Positions 1 through 10,525 are shown, numbered from the stretch's first letter. The stretch: DNA of 64,000 nt from Acinetobacter lanii (GCF_011578285.1 NZ_CP049916.1:2046001-2110000); one strand, 5' to 3'. Numbers and translations: made by a program. The notes: generated by a model not told the origin, from the letters alone.

Positions 1-111
1 TTGATTTACTTGAGCATATGTTTCAGTCAAATAGAAATTTGAATCTCTAAATCGAGTTGTTGACATATCTAAAGATTCATTATTTTGCTGTATTTCGCTT
101 AGATTAGTCAT
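1..111 (-). CDS. Possible N-terminal part of an unrecognised protein (runs off the left edge)
   Basis: An ATG at 111 on the minus strand opens a frame with no stop for all 37 codons to the window edge, beginning MTNLSEIQQNNESL. It is polar, with no signal peptide or motif. No good ribosome binding site is visible. The AT-rich stretch 112-387 upstream of it would hold its promoter; I see no other gene there. An open frame of this length could arise by chance, so the call is weak. Confidence 0.3.
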   Translation of the reverse strand, partial: MTNLSEIQQNNESLDMSTTRFRDSNFYLTETYAQVNQ

Positions 112-387
112 TTTTATGCCAAATTTAATTATAAATTAGTCAAACGATACTCAAATATAGTCTATTAAACAAGCAATCAAAGATCGGTGGTATGATGCTT
201 TTTTTTATATTAGTTCTTGCTTTTTAAAACAACTAACCAATACTTATTCATTTTATTTTATTAGGCAAACTAGATCACATTATATTTTTTTTAATTTAAA
301 TATATCTTATTTTCCATTAACTCCATCTATTAATTCATTAGCAAAACTTTATTATAGAGTTTTTCTGATATCGATGCTTGGTTTTAT

Positions 388-420
388 AAAAAAGCCTCCT
401 ATATAGAGGAGGCTTTTTTT
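388..420 (-). terminator. Rho-independent terminator of the type I secretion operon
   Basis: The stem is AGCCTCCT (393-400) paired with AGGAGGCT (407-414), with a run of A on one side and T on the other. It lies 11 bases after the stop of the HlyD-like gene. The symmetric A/T tracts mean it could also work on the plus strand. Confidence 0.85.
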
Positions 421-431
421 AAACAATCTTT

Positions 432-1619
432 TTATCTTTCACGCAGTGCTTCTTTAGCTTTATTGAATGGTTTCAACAGATACTCAAGAATCGTTTTCTG
501 ACCCGTTTTAATATCCACTGACGCCACCATACCCGGCGTAATTGCAAAAGCTTTACCGGCTTTGTTATACAGCTTATCGGTATTGGTCCGAATATAAACA
601 CGGTAGTAGAACTGATCTTGTTTCACTTCATCACGAATGGTATCTGGAGAAATGACTGTGACTTTGCCTTTTAGACCACCAAAGATCGAATAGTCATAGG
701 CTGTGATTTTCACCAATGCTTCTTGACCCGGATGAATGAACGCAATGTCACGTGGTGAAATGCGCGCTTCAATCAACAGCTGTTCATCAAGCGGTACAAT
801 GGTCATCAACTTACCATTTTGTGGAACGACACCACCTAAGGTCATCACATCAATTTCTTTGACGATACCACGTACAGGCGCTTTAAACACAGTACGGTTT
901 AAGCTGTCAGATTTACCTTTGACCACTTGTTGTTGGGTTTCAACATCGGTGTTCGATTTAGACAATTCTTCACGTGCTTGTACATAGTACTGATTTTTAA
1001 CGTCATTAATTTGATTTTGCAATTCATTGGCTTGACGCTTTAAACGCAGTACTTCCACTTCACTGGCTGCACCTTTTGCTACCAAAGGCTCAGTCATTCT
1101 TAGTTCTTGTTGCACCAAAGTCAATGCCTGTTTTAAGCCTGCAATGGACTCTTCCATATTTGAACGGCGCGATTGATACAGTTGTGTTTCCTCTTGTACC
1201 AATTTTGGAATATTACGCACGCTTTCAGGAAAGACCAGTGGTCCACCATTGACCTCGGCACGCAAACGCGCAGATGTCGCTTGGGAAGATAACAGTAATG
1301 ACTCAGACTCACCGACATTCGATGCAAAGCGTGTTGGGTCAAGTTGTGCAAGAGTTTGCCCCTTTTTCACAATGTCCCCCTCTTTGACTTCAAGCTTGGT
1401 TAAAATACCACCTTCAAGTGATTGAATAACTTGCTCTTTAGAGGTCGGTACCACTTTACCTGTACCTTGTGACACTTCTTCGAGTTTAAAGACCCATGCC
1501 CAGATCAGCAACACCAACAAGCCGATCCCAATCACCCAAATGGTAATACTGACTTTAGGCAATGGCGGTTCTAAATGAGTGACTTTCAGGGAACGGGGTT
1601 TTCTTACTTCTTCGCTCAT
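432..1619 (-). CDS. Type I secretion membrane fusion protein, HlyD/LapC family
   Basis: This is a 395-aa periplasmic adaptor that links the inner-membrane ABC exporter to the TolC-like outer membrane channel. Residues about 24-44 form a single transmembrane anchor. A lipoyl/barrel-sandwich half follows (SLEGGILTKLEVKEGD, about 65-85), then a long helical hairpin (about 100-240), the second lipoyl half (FKAPVRGIVKEIDV) and a beta-barrel domain. Length and order are typical of the HlyD family. Its ATG overlaps the stop of the ABC exporter gene by 4 bases, so translation is probably coupled. It is the last gene of the tolC-ABC-hlyD operon. The LapC assignment rests on the neighbouring giant adhesins and is inference; the family call is firm. 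Confidence 0.93.
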   Translation of the reverse strand: MSEEVRKPRSLKVTHLEPPLPKVSITIWVIGIGLLVLLIWAWVFKLEEVSQGTGKVVPTSKEQVIQSLEGGILTKLEVKEGDIVKKGQTLAQLDPTRFASNVGESESLLLSSQATSARLRAEVNGGPLVFPESVRNIPKLVQEETQLYQSRRSNMEESIAGLKQALTLVQQELRMTEPLVAKGAASEVEVLRLKRQANELQNQINDVKNQYYVQAREELSKSNTDVETQQQVVKGKSDSLNRTVFKAPVRGIVKEIDVMTLGGVVPQNGKLMTIVPLDEQLLIEARISPRDIAFIHPGQEALVKITAYDYSIFGGLKGKVTVISPDTIRDEVKQDQFYYRVYIRTNTDKLYNKAGKAFAITPGMVASVDIKTGQKTILEYLLKPFNKAKEALRER

Positions 1620-3745
1620 GATCTCGCTCCTGAATTTTGTTGTGCTGTATTATTTAAAATCTGATCTCGCGGTCCATCCATCACCACACGACCTTCATTC
1701 ACCACAATAATACGGTCGACCAATTCCAAAACTGCACGACGATGCGTTGCCACCACTAAGGTGCGGTGACCGAGCCATGCTTTCATATGATCAATCAGTT
1801 GTTTTTCAGAAACATCATCGATCGATGCAGTCGGCTCATCCAGCAGTAAAATATTCGGCTGACAGATCAACAGACGCGATAACAGCAATGCTTGACGTTG
1901 ACCACCAGAGAAGCCCACACCGCCTTCCAGAATCACATGATCAAGTCCTTCTTTTTTCTCTTGAATGAAGTTCAAGGCACCGGTAACTGATAGGGCTTTT
2001 AATAAGTCTTCATCGGTTGCTAGCGGTGCACCTAAGGTCAAGTTTTCACGCACTGTACCGAAGAACAAATGGGCTTGCTGATTGAGTAAGCCAACATCAC
2101 GGCGCACATCGGACGGATCAAGTAAGGTGATGTCGATATCATCGAGTTTTACTTTGCCTTGTGTCGCAACCTGCATACCAGAAAGCAATTGTAGAATGGT
2201 GGATTTACCTGCACCATTTCGACCTAAAATCGCAATTTTTTCCCCTGGATTAATCACCAGTTTCGGAATAATTACACTCGGTTTAGGATCTTCATCGCCA
2301 TATTTAAACACCACACCGCTCAGCTCATACTGACCATTTAAAGCCGCACGTTGAATCAACTGTTGACGTGGTGGATGATCTACAGGTTTACGCATCAATT
2401 CATCCAAACCTTCTTTCGCAGTTTTGGCTTGTTGATAACGCCCTAATACGCCAGTGACTTGTGCAATTGGCGCCAACATACGTGAAGACAGAATCGAACA
2501 TGCCACCAAAGAACCGGTGGTCATATCGCCTTTCATCACCGCAAAACAACCGACCAAAACCACAATCGCAAAAGTTAGACCTTGCAGTTTTTGCGTCCAC
2601 AAACTCAACACACCTACGATTTTACGTTGCTTCATACTGACTGAAGCTGCAACGTCATTCATGTGATTCCATTGGTTTTGGAAGCGTGATTCAGCACGTA
2701 ACAGTTTAATGTCTTCAATGCCTTGAACTGCTTCAACCAAGATTGCATTACGAATCGAAGATTCACGCATCCCTTCTTTGGCCAAGGCTTCCAATTTCTT
2801 TTGTACCAACAGTCCCGGAATAATCATCAATGGCACAACCACCAAAATCACCCAGAACAGATGACCGCCAATCAACCAGAATATACCGAGGAACAAGAAG
2901 AAGAACGGCAAATCGGCAAATGCGGTAATGGTGGTGGAAGTGACCAACTCACGTACACCTTCAAGCTCACGCACTTGTGAAATAAAGGTCCCTGTTGATT
3001 TTGAGCGTTCTTTATTTTGAATACGCAGTGCATGACCAAAGACTTTGTCTGAAATCCTAAGATCGGCACGTTTACCAATCATATCGGACAAGATCAGACG
3101 TGAATATTTTAGTGCAAATTCAAAAATTGCCGCCAGTAATACCCCACTTGCCAAGACCCAAAGCGTTGGAATCGACTGCGCTGGAATAACACGGTCATAG
3201 ACGTTCATAGAGAACACAATGGTTGCCAAAGCCAAGATATTTGCCAGCATTGAGGCAAACATAATGTCGACATAGCGCTTCCAATCTTTCAGTACGATGT
3301 CCCAAAACCAGCTCTTCTCGTACGGTTTGATGTATTCATCAATACGTGCGTCAGGAATGGAGGTTTCAGGACGAAGAATGTAGACATTTTCAATCACTTG
3401 TGCCAAATGATCAGCTGTGAATGTTTGTGCTAAACCTTCATCACCACTCAATTGAACACTGACATTGCCTTCAGCATCCGCTTTATCGATGACACCGACT
3501 TGACCATCTTTAAAGCCGACTAAAACTGGTAAGCGCCAAGGGTTGAGAATTTCAGTACTAAAATCCACTTTGCGTAAATGCAGTCCCATTTGACGGGTAA
3601 TGATCGCCAAAACATCATCAATACTTTGGTTTGGATTCCAATTGAGTTCCAAACGAATTTTTTCAGCTGATGTTTCAATACGGTAGTGTCGAGCTACAGT
3701 CAATACACCCTGTAACCAGGGTTGATAATTTATTCTTTTATTCAT
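1616..3745 (-). CDS. Type I secretion ABC transporter (LapB-like permease/ATPase)
   Basis: This 709-aa protein is an inner-membrane exporter that powers secretion of large unfolded proteins. Residues 1 to about 135 form a C39-peptidase-like domain with no catalytic Cys in the usual place, so it should bind rather than cleave substrate, as in LapB/HlyB exporters. An ABC membrane domain (about 150-440) follows. The nucleotide-binding domain has Walker A GRNGAGKST (about 508-516), signature SGGQRQ (about 611) and Walker B LLLDEP (about 634). It overlaps the TolC-like gene upstream and the HlyD-like gene downstream by 4 bases each. It is the only type I exporter in the window and the obvious candidate to export the three giant proteins, although that link is inferred. 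Confidence 0.94.
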   Translation of the reverse strand: MNKRINYQPWLQGVLTVARHYRIETSAEKIRLELNWNPNQSIDDVLAIITRQMGLHLRKVDFSTEILNPWRLPVLVGFKDGQVGVIDKADAEGNVSVQLSGDEGLAQTFTADHLAQVIENVYILRPETSIPDARIDEYIKPYEKSWFWDIVLKDWKRYVDIMFASMLANILALATIVFSMNVYDRVIPAQSIPTLWVLASGVLLAAIFEFALKYSRLILSDMIGKRADLRISDKVFGHALRIQNKERSKSTGTFISQVRELEGVRELVTSTTITAFADLPFFFLFLGIFWLIGGHLFWVILVVVPLMIIPGLLVQKKLEALAKEGMRESSIRNAILVEAVQGIEDIKLLRAESRFQNQWNHMNDVAASVSMKQRKIVGVLSLWTQKLQGLTFAIVVLVGCFAVMKGDMTTGSLVACSILSSRMLAPIAQVTGVLGRYQQAKTAKEGLDELMRKPVDHPPRQQLIQRAALNGQYELSGVVFKYGDEDPKPSVIIPKLVINPGEKIAILGRNGAGKSTILQLLSGMQVATQGKVKLDDIDITLLDPSDVRRDVGLLNQQAHLFFGTVRENLTLGAPLATDEDLLKALSVTGALNFIQEKKEGLDHVILEGGVGFSGGQRQALLLSRLLICQPNILLLDEPTASIDDVSEKQLIDHMKAWLGHRTLVVATHRRAVLELVDRIIVVNEGRVVMDGPRDQILNNTAQQNSGARS

Positions 3746-5268
3746 GGCTGTATCTCTACCCCTTGAATGGTAAGGTTATTAAGCTGATAGACATCACGGG
3801 TTTTCCCTGCGGCAGCAATGTACTGCACCAAATTGTCATAAATATCGTATCGCGCAGTTTCTATTTGAGAATTCGCGCTGTGAATGGCTTGCTCTGCATT
3901 CAGTAAGTCAACTGCGGTTCGCGTCCCCAATTTATATTGTTCTTGATACAACTCTTTTGTTCTCACTGTGGTTGCTTGTTGTGCGACTAACACTTGCATT
4001 TGACGTTGCTTGTTTTCAACCTGCTCTTGGGCCAATCGAATTGAGTTCATGGTATCCAAATAAACCGCATTGACTTTGGCCTTGGCTGCTTCTTCTGCAT
4101 AACTTGCAGCTCGGGTTTGTGACGCAATCGCGCCCCCTTGATAGAAGTTACTGGTCGCCTCTAACATGATCGAACTGTCTGTGCCATTGTCTTTGTTGTT
4201 ATTTGGATTCGTCCCATTCACCGCCTGACTTAAAGTCCCTTTGACATTTAGGGTCGGATATCGCGTCAAACTGGTTTGTTTCTTTTCAGAGGCAGCAACA
4301 TCGACTTGGGCTTTGGCCAACATCATTTGCGGAATTTGATTGAACTGTGGATCACTATAAATATTAGAGCGAGCCACTAAACTTTCCGGGACTTCCCAAT
4401 CTAGATTCGACACATCACTGCCCAATAAAGTCTTTAAACGTTGACGATACAGATTCAACTGAGTTTCTTGCACAATTAAATTGGATTGAGCAGCTTCCAA
4501 ATACGATTGCGCTTGAATCGGATCAGCCTGACTACTGATGCCGGCTTTGGCACGTAAATTGGCAATTTCTGCAATTCTTGAAATTCCCTTGATTTGCTCA
4601 CGCGCAATTCTTGAAATCTCTTGATAGCGCTTAATATTGACAATAGCAGAGGCCACTTCAAGTGCAATTTGATCAATCGCCACCAAGACTTCTGCCTGAG
4701 ATGCCATCAATTTCGCTTGCTGCGTATTCACACCACTTTTGGTTTTACCAAAGTCATAGAGCATTTGGGTGGCATTTAAATTCAGCAACTGCTGTCCGCG
4801 TTGTGATCCTGAAGTGAAATCTCCGGTCGACACACCCGCACTTAACTGCGGGTAATAACCAGCACGCGCCACATCAATATTGGCATTTTGCGATGCCAAA
4901 GCTGAAATGGTTTGAGAAATATCCGGATGTCTTGACACTGCAAGCTGCACCGCTTCAAAAAGATTCAGCTTTTTTGAAGGGATGTAACTCGATTCCGCAG
5001 TCAAGGCTTGAGAGCGCGCAGAAACCAAGGGTAAATCTTGAACTTGACTGGCATCAAACTCAAACTTACTCAACTGATTCAGTTGTACCTTACGAAAATC
5101 TTGAGAGGATTCTGGTGTAAAGAGTCGTTGCACATTATCTTTCACAGAACGTAGATTGATTTTTGATTCTTCAGCATGTGAATAACTCGCATACAAACTG
5201 AATAAAATCAAGGTAATCCGCCCCACCCCATTCGATTTTATTTTATTTTTTGCCACATCAATTCTCAT
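3742..5268 (-). CDS. TolC-family outer membrane channel of the type I secretion system (LapE-like)
   Basis: This is a 508-aa outer membrane efflux protein. A hydrophobic stretch (about 17-28) followed by SHA/EE fits a signal peptide cleaved near residue 32. About 75 polar residues precede two outer-membrane-efflux repeats (about 105-300 and 310-490), rich in long Ala/Gln helices as expected for the TolC alpha-barrel. It is the first gene of the secretion operon. The start is an ATG at 5268 with a poor ribosome binding site; no better start keeps the signal peptide whole. The 156-base gap to lptB must hold the operon promoter. The dedicated-channel role is inferred from operon position. Confidence 0.92.
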   Translation of the reverse strand: MRIDVAKNKIKSNGVGRITLILFSLYASYSHAEESKINLRSVKDNVQRLFTPESSQDFRKVQLNQLSKFEFDASQVQDLPLVSARSQALTAESSYIPSKKLNLFEAVQLAVSRHPDISQTISALASQNANIDVARAGYYPQLSAGVSTGDFTSGSQRGQQLLNLNATQMLYDFGKTKSGVNTQQAKLMASQAEVLVAIDQIALEVASAIVNIKRYQEISRIAREQIKGISRIAEIANLRAKAGISSQADPIQAQSYLEAAQSNLIVQETQLNLYRQRLKTLLGSDVSNLDWEVPESLVARSNIYSDPQFNQIPQMMLAKAQVDVAASEKKQTSLTRYPTLNVKGTLSQAVNGTNPNNNKDNGTDSSIMLEATSNFYQGGAIASQTRAASYAEEAAKAKVNAVYLDTMNSIRLAQEQVENKQRQMQVLVAQQATTVRTKELYQEQYKLGTRTAVDLLNAEQAIHSANSQIETARYDIYDNLVQYIAAAGKTRDVYQLNNLTIQGVEIQP

Positions 5269-5380
5269 TTATTAAGATTTATGATTAACATCACAAAATT
5301 TCTTGTATTCTACCTATTTTTTATATTATTTCTAAATAAATTATAATCTTAAACACTAATTAAAATAACTTACATTGTAA

Positions 5381-5412
5381 ACACTTATAAAACAAGATTA
5401 TTTTATAAGTGT
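5381..5412 (-). terminator. AT-rich inverted repeat between lptB and the secretion operon
   Basis: There is a perfect 12-base inverted repeat, ACACTTATAAAA (5381-5392) against TTTTATAAGTGT (5401-5412), with an 8-base loop. It starts 13 bases after the lptB stop. It lacks a clean U-tract on the minus strand, so it is either a weak terminator for the lpt operon or an operator-like site for the secretion operon. Confidence 0.4.
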
Positions 5413-5424
5413 CACAAATATTTC

Positions 5425-6171
5425 TTATACTGTGAAATCATCACCTAAGTATACTTTACGGACAGTTTCATCAGCAAGTACTTGATCTGGTGTACCTTCT
5501 GCAATCACTGCACCTTCACTGACGATATAGGCATGCTCACAAATCGCTAAAGTTTCACGCACATTGTGATCGGTAATCAGCACACCAATGCCACGATCCT
5601 TCAATGTGGTGATGATGTCTTTAATATCGCCCACAGAGATCGGATCCACACCGGCAAAGGGTTCATCCAATAACATAAACTTCGGATCGGCTGCCAAGGC
5701 ACGGGCAATTTCCGCACGGCGACGTTCACCACCCGATACGCTCATACCTAACGAGTCTTTAATATGGGTGATTTTAAAATCTTCCAACAATTCTTTTAAA
5801 CGCTGTTGCCGTTGTTGCTTATCAAGATCCTTACGGGTCTCAAGAATCGCCATAATATTATCGGCAATACTCAGTTTACGGAAAATTGACGCTTCTTGCG
5901 GTAAATAGCCAATGCCGTGACGAGCACGTTCGTGCATCGCCAAGTCCGAGATATCTACACCATCAAGATGAATTTCACCTTTGTCCATACGTACAAGACC
6001 CACCACCATATAGAAACTGGTGGTCTTGCCGGCACCATTGGGACCCAACAAGCCCACGATTTGCCCGCTTTGCATACTAAAAGAAACGTCTTTCACTACC
6101 CAACGTTTACTATACACTTTTGCCAAATGTTTGATGGTGAGGGTTTGCACTTGATTTTCTGAGGCTTGCAT
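5425..6171 (-). CDS. lptB: LPS export ABC transporter ATP-binding protein LptB
   Basis: This 248-aa cytoplasmic ATPase of the LptB2FGC complex drives extraction of LPS/LOS from the inner membrane. Walker A GPNGAGKT is at 43-50, the ABC signature SGGERRR and Walker [14 protein letters not shown] lie near 145-175, and the switch-region H-loop ITDHNVRE follows. These match the LptB/LivF-like family closely in length and sequence. Its ATG overlaps the lptA stop (TAATG), so the two are coupled. It is the last gene of the kdsD-kdsC-lptC-lptA-lptB block. Confidence 0.97.
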   Translation of the reverse strand: MQASENQVQTLTIKHLAKVYSKRWVVKDVSFSMQSGQIVGLLGPNGAGKTTSFYMVVGLVRMDKGEIHLDGVDISDLAMHERARHGIGYLPQEASIFRKLSIADNIMAILETRKDLDKQQRQQRLKELLEDFKITHIKDSLGMSVSGGERRRAEIARALAADPKFMLLDEPFAGVDPISVGDIKDIITTLKDRGIGVLITDHNVRETLAICEHAYIVSEGAVIAEGTPDQVLADETVRKVYLGDDFTV

Positions 6172-6737
6172 TAATCTTTTGCCCCTGGGAATGATTTGGT
6201 TGCAGAAGGTGGGATGATCATTTGCACACGACCTTTACTACCACCATTGGCATTTGAGCCACCTGACACCTCAATGTCACCTTTATTCATACTATATTTT
6301 AAATTCGCACCGCGGATACTTGCGCCATCTTGGTACAGTGAAGCATTGCCCGATAAATTCAAAATTCCAGTTTCTGCGTTATACACAATTTTTTGACCTT
6401 CACCACGGGCAATGCCACGATTGGTCTCTAATTGTTGCTGAAATTTAGCCGGTGAACCCGTCGCAGTAATGGTACTGATTTGCTTTTTCGAATTCAGCTG
6501 TGCCACGATTGATGCAGCATTCAATTTCATGGTGCCTTGTTCAATCACCACATTGCCCGAATAAGTGGTTAAGCCTGTTTTTTCGTTATACGTTGCACGA
6601 TCAGCAAGTAAAGAAATCGGTTGATTACGGTCGCTCGGCAGTGCAAAAGACATTACAGAAAATGCACTAAGACCCACGCCTAGAATCACGTGTTTCATGA
6701 AAGATAAGGTGCGTGAGTGTTGATTAGTGTTGTGCAT
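6171..6737 (-). CDS. lptA: LPS transport periplasmic protein LptA
   Basis: LptA forms the periplasmic beta-jellyroll bridge that carries LPS from LptC to LptD. I chose the ATG at 6737 (188 aa): it has a good GAGGAAAG ribosome binding site 2 bases upstream of the start codon, and gives an N-terminus MHNTNQHS followed by a hydrophobic signal segment with likely cleavage after SFA before LPSDRNQP. An upstream start at 6773 would add 12 residues and overlap lptC further. The OstA-like domain ([25 protein letters not shown]) fills the rest. It overlaps the end of lptC by 14 bases. Confidence 0.95.
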   Translation of the reverse strand: MHNTNQHSRTLSFMKHVILGVGLSAFSVMSFALPSDRNQPISLLADRATYNEKTGLTTYSGNVVIEQGTMKLNAASIVAQLNSKKQISTITATGSPAKFQQQLETNRGIARGEGQKIVYNAETGILNLSGNASLYQDGASIRGANLKYSMNKGDIEVSGGSNANGGSKGRVQMIIPPSATKSFPGAKD

Positions 6738-7269
6738 ACTTTCCTCGAATATTAAAAAATTCGTATTGACCATTATTCAAGTTTGCTTGTAATCCTTGAC
6801 TTACAAATTGACCATTTGGAGAATTCACAGTAACTTTATGTTTGGTATCAAAGGTTTTTAACTTAGGATAACCTGTTAACTGATCCGTTAGAAAGACCAT
6901 TTCACCCTGCTTTGTCAGTCGCGTGGCTTTTACATTGCCCGTCAATATCACTTTTTCATTGTCATTATAACCATGCGCCTGCTTGGCATAAAAAGTTGAA
7001 TCGACTTGATTGGCAGTATACATCGAAGCATTTAAATTACTGAGCTTCGAGGTTTGGTCTCGCATATCTTGTTCAAGCGAATCCACCGTCGCTCGAACAT
7101 GCAGTTGACCCTGATCATTGGTTTGTAACAGATTGATGCCATTCGCTGAGTATGTCATCGACTGAGCCGTGTTGGCATCCAATTTTTTGCCTTTACCACT
7201 GTAATAATAATAACCACCCGTGATTGAGGCAATAATTATCGCAGCGATATATAGGACTCTAGTATCCAT
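6724..7269 (-). CDS. lptC: LPS export protein LptC
   Basis: LptC is a bitopic inner-membrane protein that receives LPS from LptB2FG and hands it to LptA. At 181 aa it has the family length. One N-terminal transmembrane helix (about 4-21) is followed by a YYYYSGKG turn and a periplasmic LptC/YrbK beta-jellyroll. Sequence identity in this family is low; the call leans on size, topology and its place between kdsC and lptA. The gap to kdsC is 38 bases. Confidence 0.93.
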   Translation of the reverse strand: MDTRVLYIAAIIIASITGGYYYYSGKGKKLDANTAQSMTYSANGINLLQTNDQGQLHVRATVDSLEQDMRDQTSKLSNLNASMYTANQVDSTFYAKQAHGYNDNEKVILTGNVKATRLTKQGEMVFLTDQLTGYPKLKTFDTKHKVTVNSPNGQFVSQGLQANLNNGQYEFFNIRGKYAQH

Positions 7270-7307
7270 AAATCATCAACTATTTTGATATAGCTACAAT
7301 GTCTATA

Positions 7308-7847
7308 TTAATGTGGGATGCTTAAATATTTTTCAAGCAGTTCTTGATATGCGCCTTTGGCAGAGAGCAGCATGTCACAGATTTCACGCACTGCGCCACG
7401 CCCACCATAGGACTGGGTGACCAAGTCCGCACGACGACGAACTTCGACATGTCCATTAGGAACCGTAACTTTCATTCCTGCAAGAGCAAATGCAGACAAA
7501 TCTGGCCAATCATCGCCCATGTACAAACAGTCTTCAGGTAAAAGATCAAGTTGTGCGCACGCTTCTCGCAGTGCAACACCTTTGTCTTCACGACCTTGGA
7601 AAATTAAATCCACACCCAAGTCAGTCATACGTTTTTCCACGATCTGACTTTTACGACCCGTGATAATAATCACTTTCAATCCGGCTTTTTGCACCAATTT
7701 CATTCCCAAGCCATCTCGGATATCAAAGGATTTTAGCTCATCCCCGGTATTGGTCAGTGTGACAAAACCATCACTTAAAATACCATCTACATCTAATACC
7801 AAAGCTTGGATATGACGTGCTTGTTCTAAAAGTGCATATGAAGCCAT
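7308..7847 (-). CDS. kdsC: 3-deoxy-D-manno-octulosonate-8-phosphate phosphatase KdsC
   Basis: This HAD-superfamily phosphatase converts Kdo-8-phosphate to Kdo for the LPS inner core. At 179 aa it is a capless C0-type HAD, typical of KdsC. Motif I is LDVDGILSDG near residue 20, motif II is IITGRKS, and motif III/IV is YMGDDWPDLSAF. It starts 3 bases after the kdsD stop, so the two Kdo genes are tightly coupled. Confidence 0.97.
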   Translation of the reverse strand: MASYALLEQARHIQALVLDVDGILSDGFVTLTNTGDELKSFDIRDGLGMKLVQKAGLKVIIITGRKSQIVEKRMTDLGVDLIFQGREDKGVALREACAQLDLLPEDCLYMGDDWPDLSAFALAGMKVTVPNGHVEVRRRADLVTQSYGGRGAVREICDMLLSAKGAYQELLEKYLSIPH

Positions 7848-7850
7848 GGT

Positions 7851-8828
7851 TTAGTTTACTCCAGCTTGAATCAGGTCATGCATACCAATCACACCAATCA
7901 CTTGCTGTTGATCATTCACCACAGCAAATTGATTGATTTTTTTCTCATTCATTTGTTCTAAAGCTTCAACCGCACGTGCTTCCTGAGAGATGGTCAACGG
8001 ATTTTTGGTCATCACTTCAGATACAGGCAAATTCACATCAAAGCCTTGATGTTTATCAATCAAACGACGTAAATCACCATCGGTAAATATCCCCAACAGG
8101 ACACCATTGTCGTCCACAATTGTGGTTAAACCTAGACGTTTATTGGAGATTTCGTAAAGCACTTTGTTCATTGGTGTATCTGGCGACACTTTTGGTAATT
8201 CTGCACCGGTATGCATCAGATGTTTCACATGCAACAACAAACGTTTACCGAGGGCACCTGCGGGATGAGACATCGCAAAATCATTGGCAGTAAAGCCACG
8301 TGCTTCAAGTAAAGCCACCGCAAGCGCATCACCGAGCGCCAAAGTTGCTGTGGTACTCGACGTAGGTGCTAAACCCAGCGGACAGGCTTCATGAATCTCA
8401 CCTAAAGTCAGTGCAACATCGGCATTTTGAGGCATCGGCCCTTTGTCATCACCTGAAATGGTAATCAGTGGCACACCTAAATGCTTAATCAATGGCATGA
8501 GCATCATGATTTCATCACTTTTGCCCGAATTTGAAATGGCAATCAGCACATCACCACGGACCAACATGCCCAAATCGCCATGTCCCGCTTCTCCGGGATG
8601 CATAAAGAAAGAAGGCGTACCTGTTGAAGCAAATGTCGCTGCCATTTTACGACCAATATGCCCAGATTTCCCCATGCCCGTGACCACTAAACGCCCATGA
8701 CATTGTAAAATAATTTCACAAGCCCGGCTAAAGCGTTCATCAATCTGTTGAGCTAAGACGGCTAAAGCTTGTTGTTCAATCGACAATGTTTCGATTGCAA
8801 CCTTTTGGAAATCAATCTGATTTGGCAT
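7851..8828 (-). CDS. kdsD: D-arabinose 5-phosphate isomerase KdsD
   Basis: KdsD isomerises ribulose 5-phosphate to arabinose 5-phosphate, the first step to Kdo. The SIS domain occupies about residues 35-175 (TGMGKSGHIGRKMAAT, HPGEAGHGDLG) and two CBS domains about 205-325. I prefer the ATG at 8828 (325 aa, MPNQIDFQ); the frame also allows a TTG at 8843 adding five residues, with no better ribosome binding site. It is transcribed divergently from cysS, and the 213-base gap between them must hold both promoters. Confidence 0.96.
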   Translation of the reverse strand: MPNQIDFQKVAIETLSIEQQALAVLAQQIDERFSRACEIILQCHGRLVVTGMGKSGHIGRKMAATFASTGTPSFFMHPGEAGHGDLGMLVRGDVLIAISNSGKSDEIMMLMPLIKHLGVPLITISGDDKGPMPQNADVALTLGEIHEACPLGLAPTSSTTATLALGDALAVALLEARGFTANDFAMSHPAGALGKRLLLHVKHLMHTGAELPKVSPDTPMNKVLYEISNKRLGLTTIVDDNGVLLGIFTDGDLRRLIDKHQGFDVNLPVSEVMTKNPLTISQEARAVEALEQMNEKKINQFAVVNDQQQVIGVIGMHDLIQAGVN

Positions 8829-9041
8829 ATTTTCGGAATTCAAAATAAACGTACCTTAACTCGAAAGCGAGTTTGTGATTTCAATCAACGGAATATTTTG
8901 CCTATATTAACATATCCAAACCAAGGCGGATTTGCTAAATGTACAAATTTCATTTGCATAGAAAAATAACGTATAAAACTTTATGAAAGATAAGTCATAA
9001 GTTATGATGAGCCATCATTTTTTGAAGCTTTTTGAAGACCT

Positions 9042-10463
9042 ATGCAACCATTTGTTCTATACAACTCAGAGCAACGTAAAAAAGTAGAATTTGTGCCACG
9101 TAAAGAAGGACAAATTGATCTGTATGTGTGTGGTATGACGGTTTACGATTACTGTCATATTGGTCATGCACGTACGGTGGTTGCATTTGACTATATTATT
9201 CGCTTCTTACGTAGCCAAGGTTGGCAGGTTAAATACGTCCGTAACATTACCGACATTGACGACAAAATCATTAAACGTGCCAATGAAAATGGTGAAAGCA
9301 TCTCCGCTCTCACGACGCGTTTTATTGATGCCATGAATGAAGATTTCGCCAAATTGGGCTGTGTTGCACCGGATGCTGCGCCTAAAGCCACGGACTATAT
9401 CGATCAAATGCAAAATATGATTGGCACCCTAGTCGATAAAGGTACAGCGTACCCATCGAACAATGGTGACGTATATTTTGAAGTTGAAAAATTTGCCAAA
9501 TATGGTCGCCTTTCAGGTCGTAAGCTTGAGGATATGCAAGCTGGGGCGTCTGAACGTGTTGATGTAGAAGTTGAAAAGAAACATCCTTTTGACTTTGTAC
9601 TTTGGAAACATGCCAAGGAAAATGAGCCGTCATGGGCTTCACCTTGGGGTAAGGGTCGTCCAGGTTGGCATATTGAATGTTCAGCAATGTCGACTTGCTG
9701 CCTAGGCAATCATTTTGACATTCATGGTGGCGGCGCTGACTTAAGTTTCCCACATCATGAGAATGAAATTGCGCAATCTGAAGCAGCCACTGGTGAACAA
9801 TATGTGAATTATTGGATGCATGCAGGCTTCATTAATGTAGATGGCGAGAAAATGTCGAAGTCACTCGGCAACTTCTTCACCATTCGTGATGTGATTGAGA
9901 AATTCCATCCTGAAGTGGTGCGCTACTTCATTGTGTCATCACACTATCGTAGTCCAGTCAACTATTCAGATGTGGCATTAAAAGAAGCCAAACAAACCTT
10001 AATGCGCTTTTATAATTCGTTTAAATCTTACCAAGCGGTTTATGGCGAACATCTTGTAGATACTTTGGATGAGCAATTGGTTGAACGTTTCAATGCTGCA
10101 ATGCGTGATGATTTCAATACACCGGAAGCGATTGCGGTATTGTTTGAAATTAACAAAGCCCTCAATAGTGCCATCAAAGAAGAAAATGCGGAACAAGCTG
10201 CGATCTACTATTCCACTTTACGTCATTTGACCAATATTTTAGGGTTGGTTCAATATGATGTTGAAGCGTTCCTCAAATCTGATATTGGTCAAGAAACCTT
10301 AAGTTTAAGCCCTGAGCAAATTGAAGACCTGATTCAACAACGTAAAGATGCCAAAAAAGCCAAAGAATTTGCGCGTGCAGATGAAATTCGTCAATCTTTA
10401 TTGGATCAAGGTGTAGTACTTGAAGATACACGTCAAGGTACAGTTTGGCGACGCGCTGATTAA
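9042..10463 (+). CDS. cysS: Cysteine--tRNA ligase
   Basis: This is a class Ia aminoacyl-tRNA synthetase of 473 aa that charges tRNA-Cys. The signatures are intact: zinc ligand region [11 protein letters not shown] (C30), HIGH motif CHIGHART (39-42), zinc site GWHIECSAM and [11 protein letters not shown], and KMSKS motif EKMSKSLGN near 270. Full length, no damage. It stands alone on the plus strand ahead of tRNA-Gly, which has its own promoter. Confidence 0.98.
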   Translation: MQPFVLYNSEQRKKVEFVPRKEGQIDLYVCGMTVYDYCHIGHARTVVAFDYIIRFLRSQGWQVKYVRNITDIDDKIIKRANENGESISALTTRFIDAMNEDFAKLGCVAPDAAPKATDYIDQMQNMIGTLVDKGTAYPSNNGDVYFEVEKFAKYGRLSGRKLEDMQAGASERVDVEVEKKHPFDFVLWKHAKENEPSWASPWGKGRPGWHIECSAMSTCCLGNHFDIHGGGADLSFPHHENEIAQSEAATGEQYVNYWMHAGFINVDGEKMSKSLGNFFTIRDVIEKFHPEVVRYFIVSSHYRSPVNYSDVALKEAKQTLMRFYNSFKSYQAVYGEHLVDTLDEQLVERFNAAMRDDFNTPEAIAVLFEINKALNSAIKEENAEQAAIYYSTLRHLTNILGLVQYDVEAFLKSDIGQETLSLSPEQIEDLIQQRKDAKKAKEFARADEIRQSLLDQGVVLEDTRQGTVWRRAD

Positions 10464-10497
10464 TTAATCAAACAGTTCTTCGGGTTGTTATAGAGAG

Positions 10498-10525
10498 TTG
10501 ACACTGCTGTGAAATTCTCTATAAT
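10498..10525 (+). promoter_or_regulatory. Sigma-70 promoter of tRNA-Gly
   Basis: A consensus -35 TTGACA (10498-10503) and a consensus -10 TATAAT (10520-10525) lie 16 bases apart. A GC-rich discriminator GGCCC follows, typical of stable-RNA promoters under stringent control. The tRNA starts 11 bases after the -10 box. Confidence 0.9.

Noticed and set aside
1616..2150. Active C39 peptidase that would cleave a double-glycine leader
   Set aside because: The N-terminal domain of the exporter lacks the catalytic Cys, and the adhesins have no double-glycine leader; secretion signals are C-terminal.
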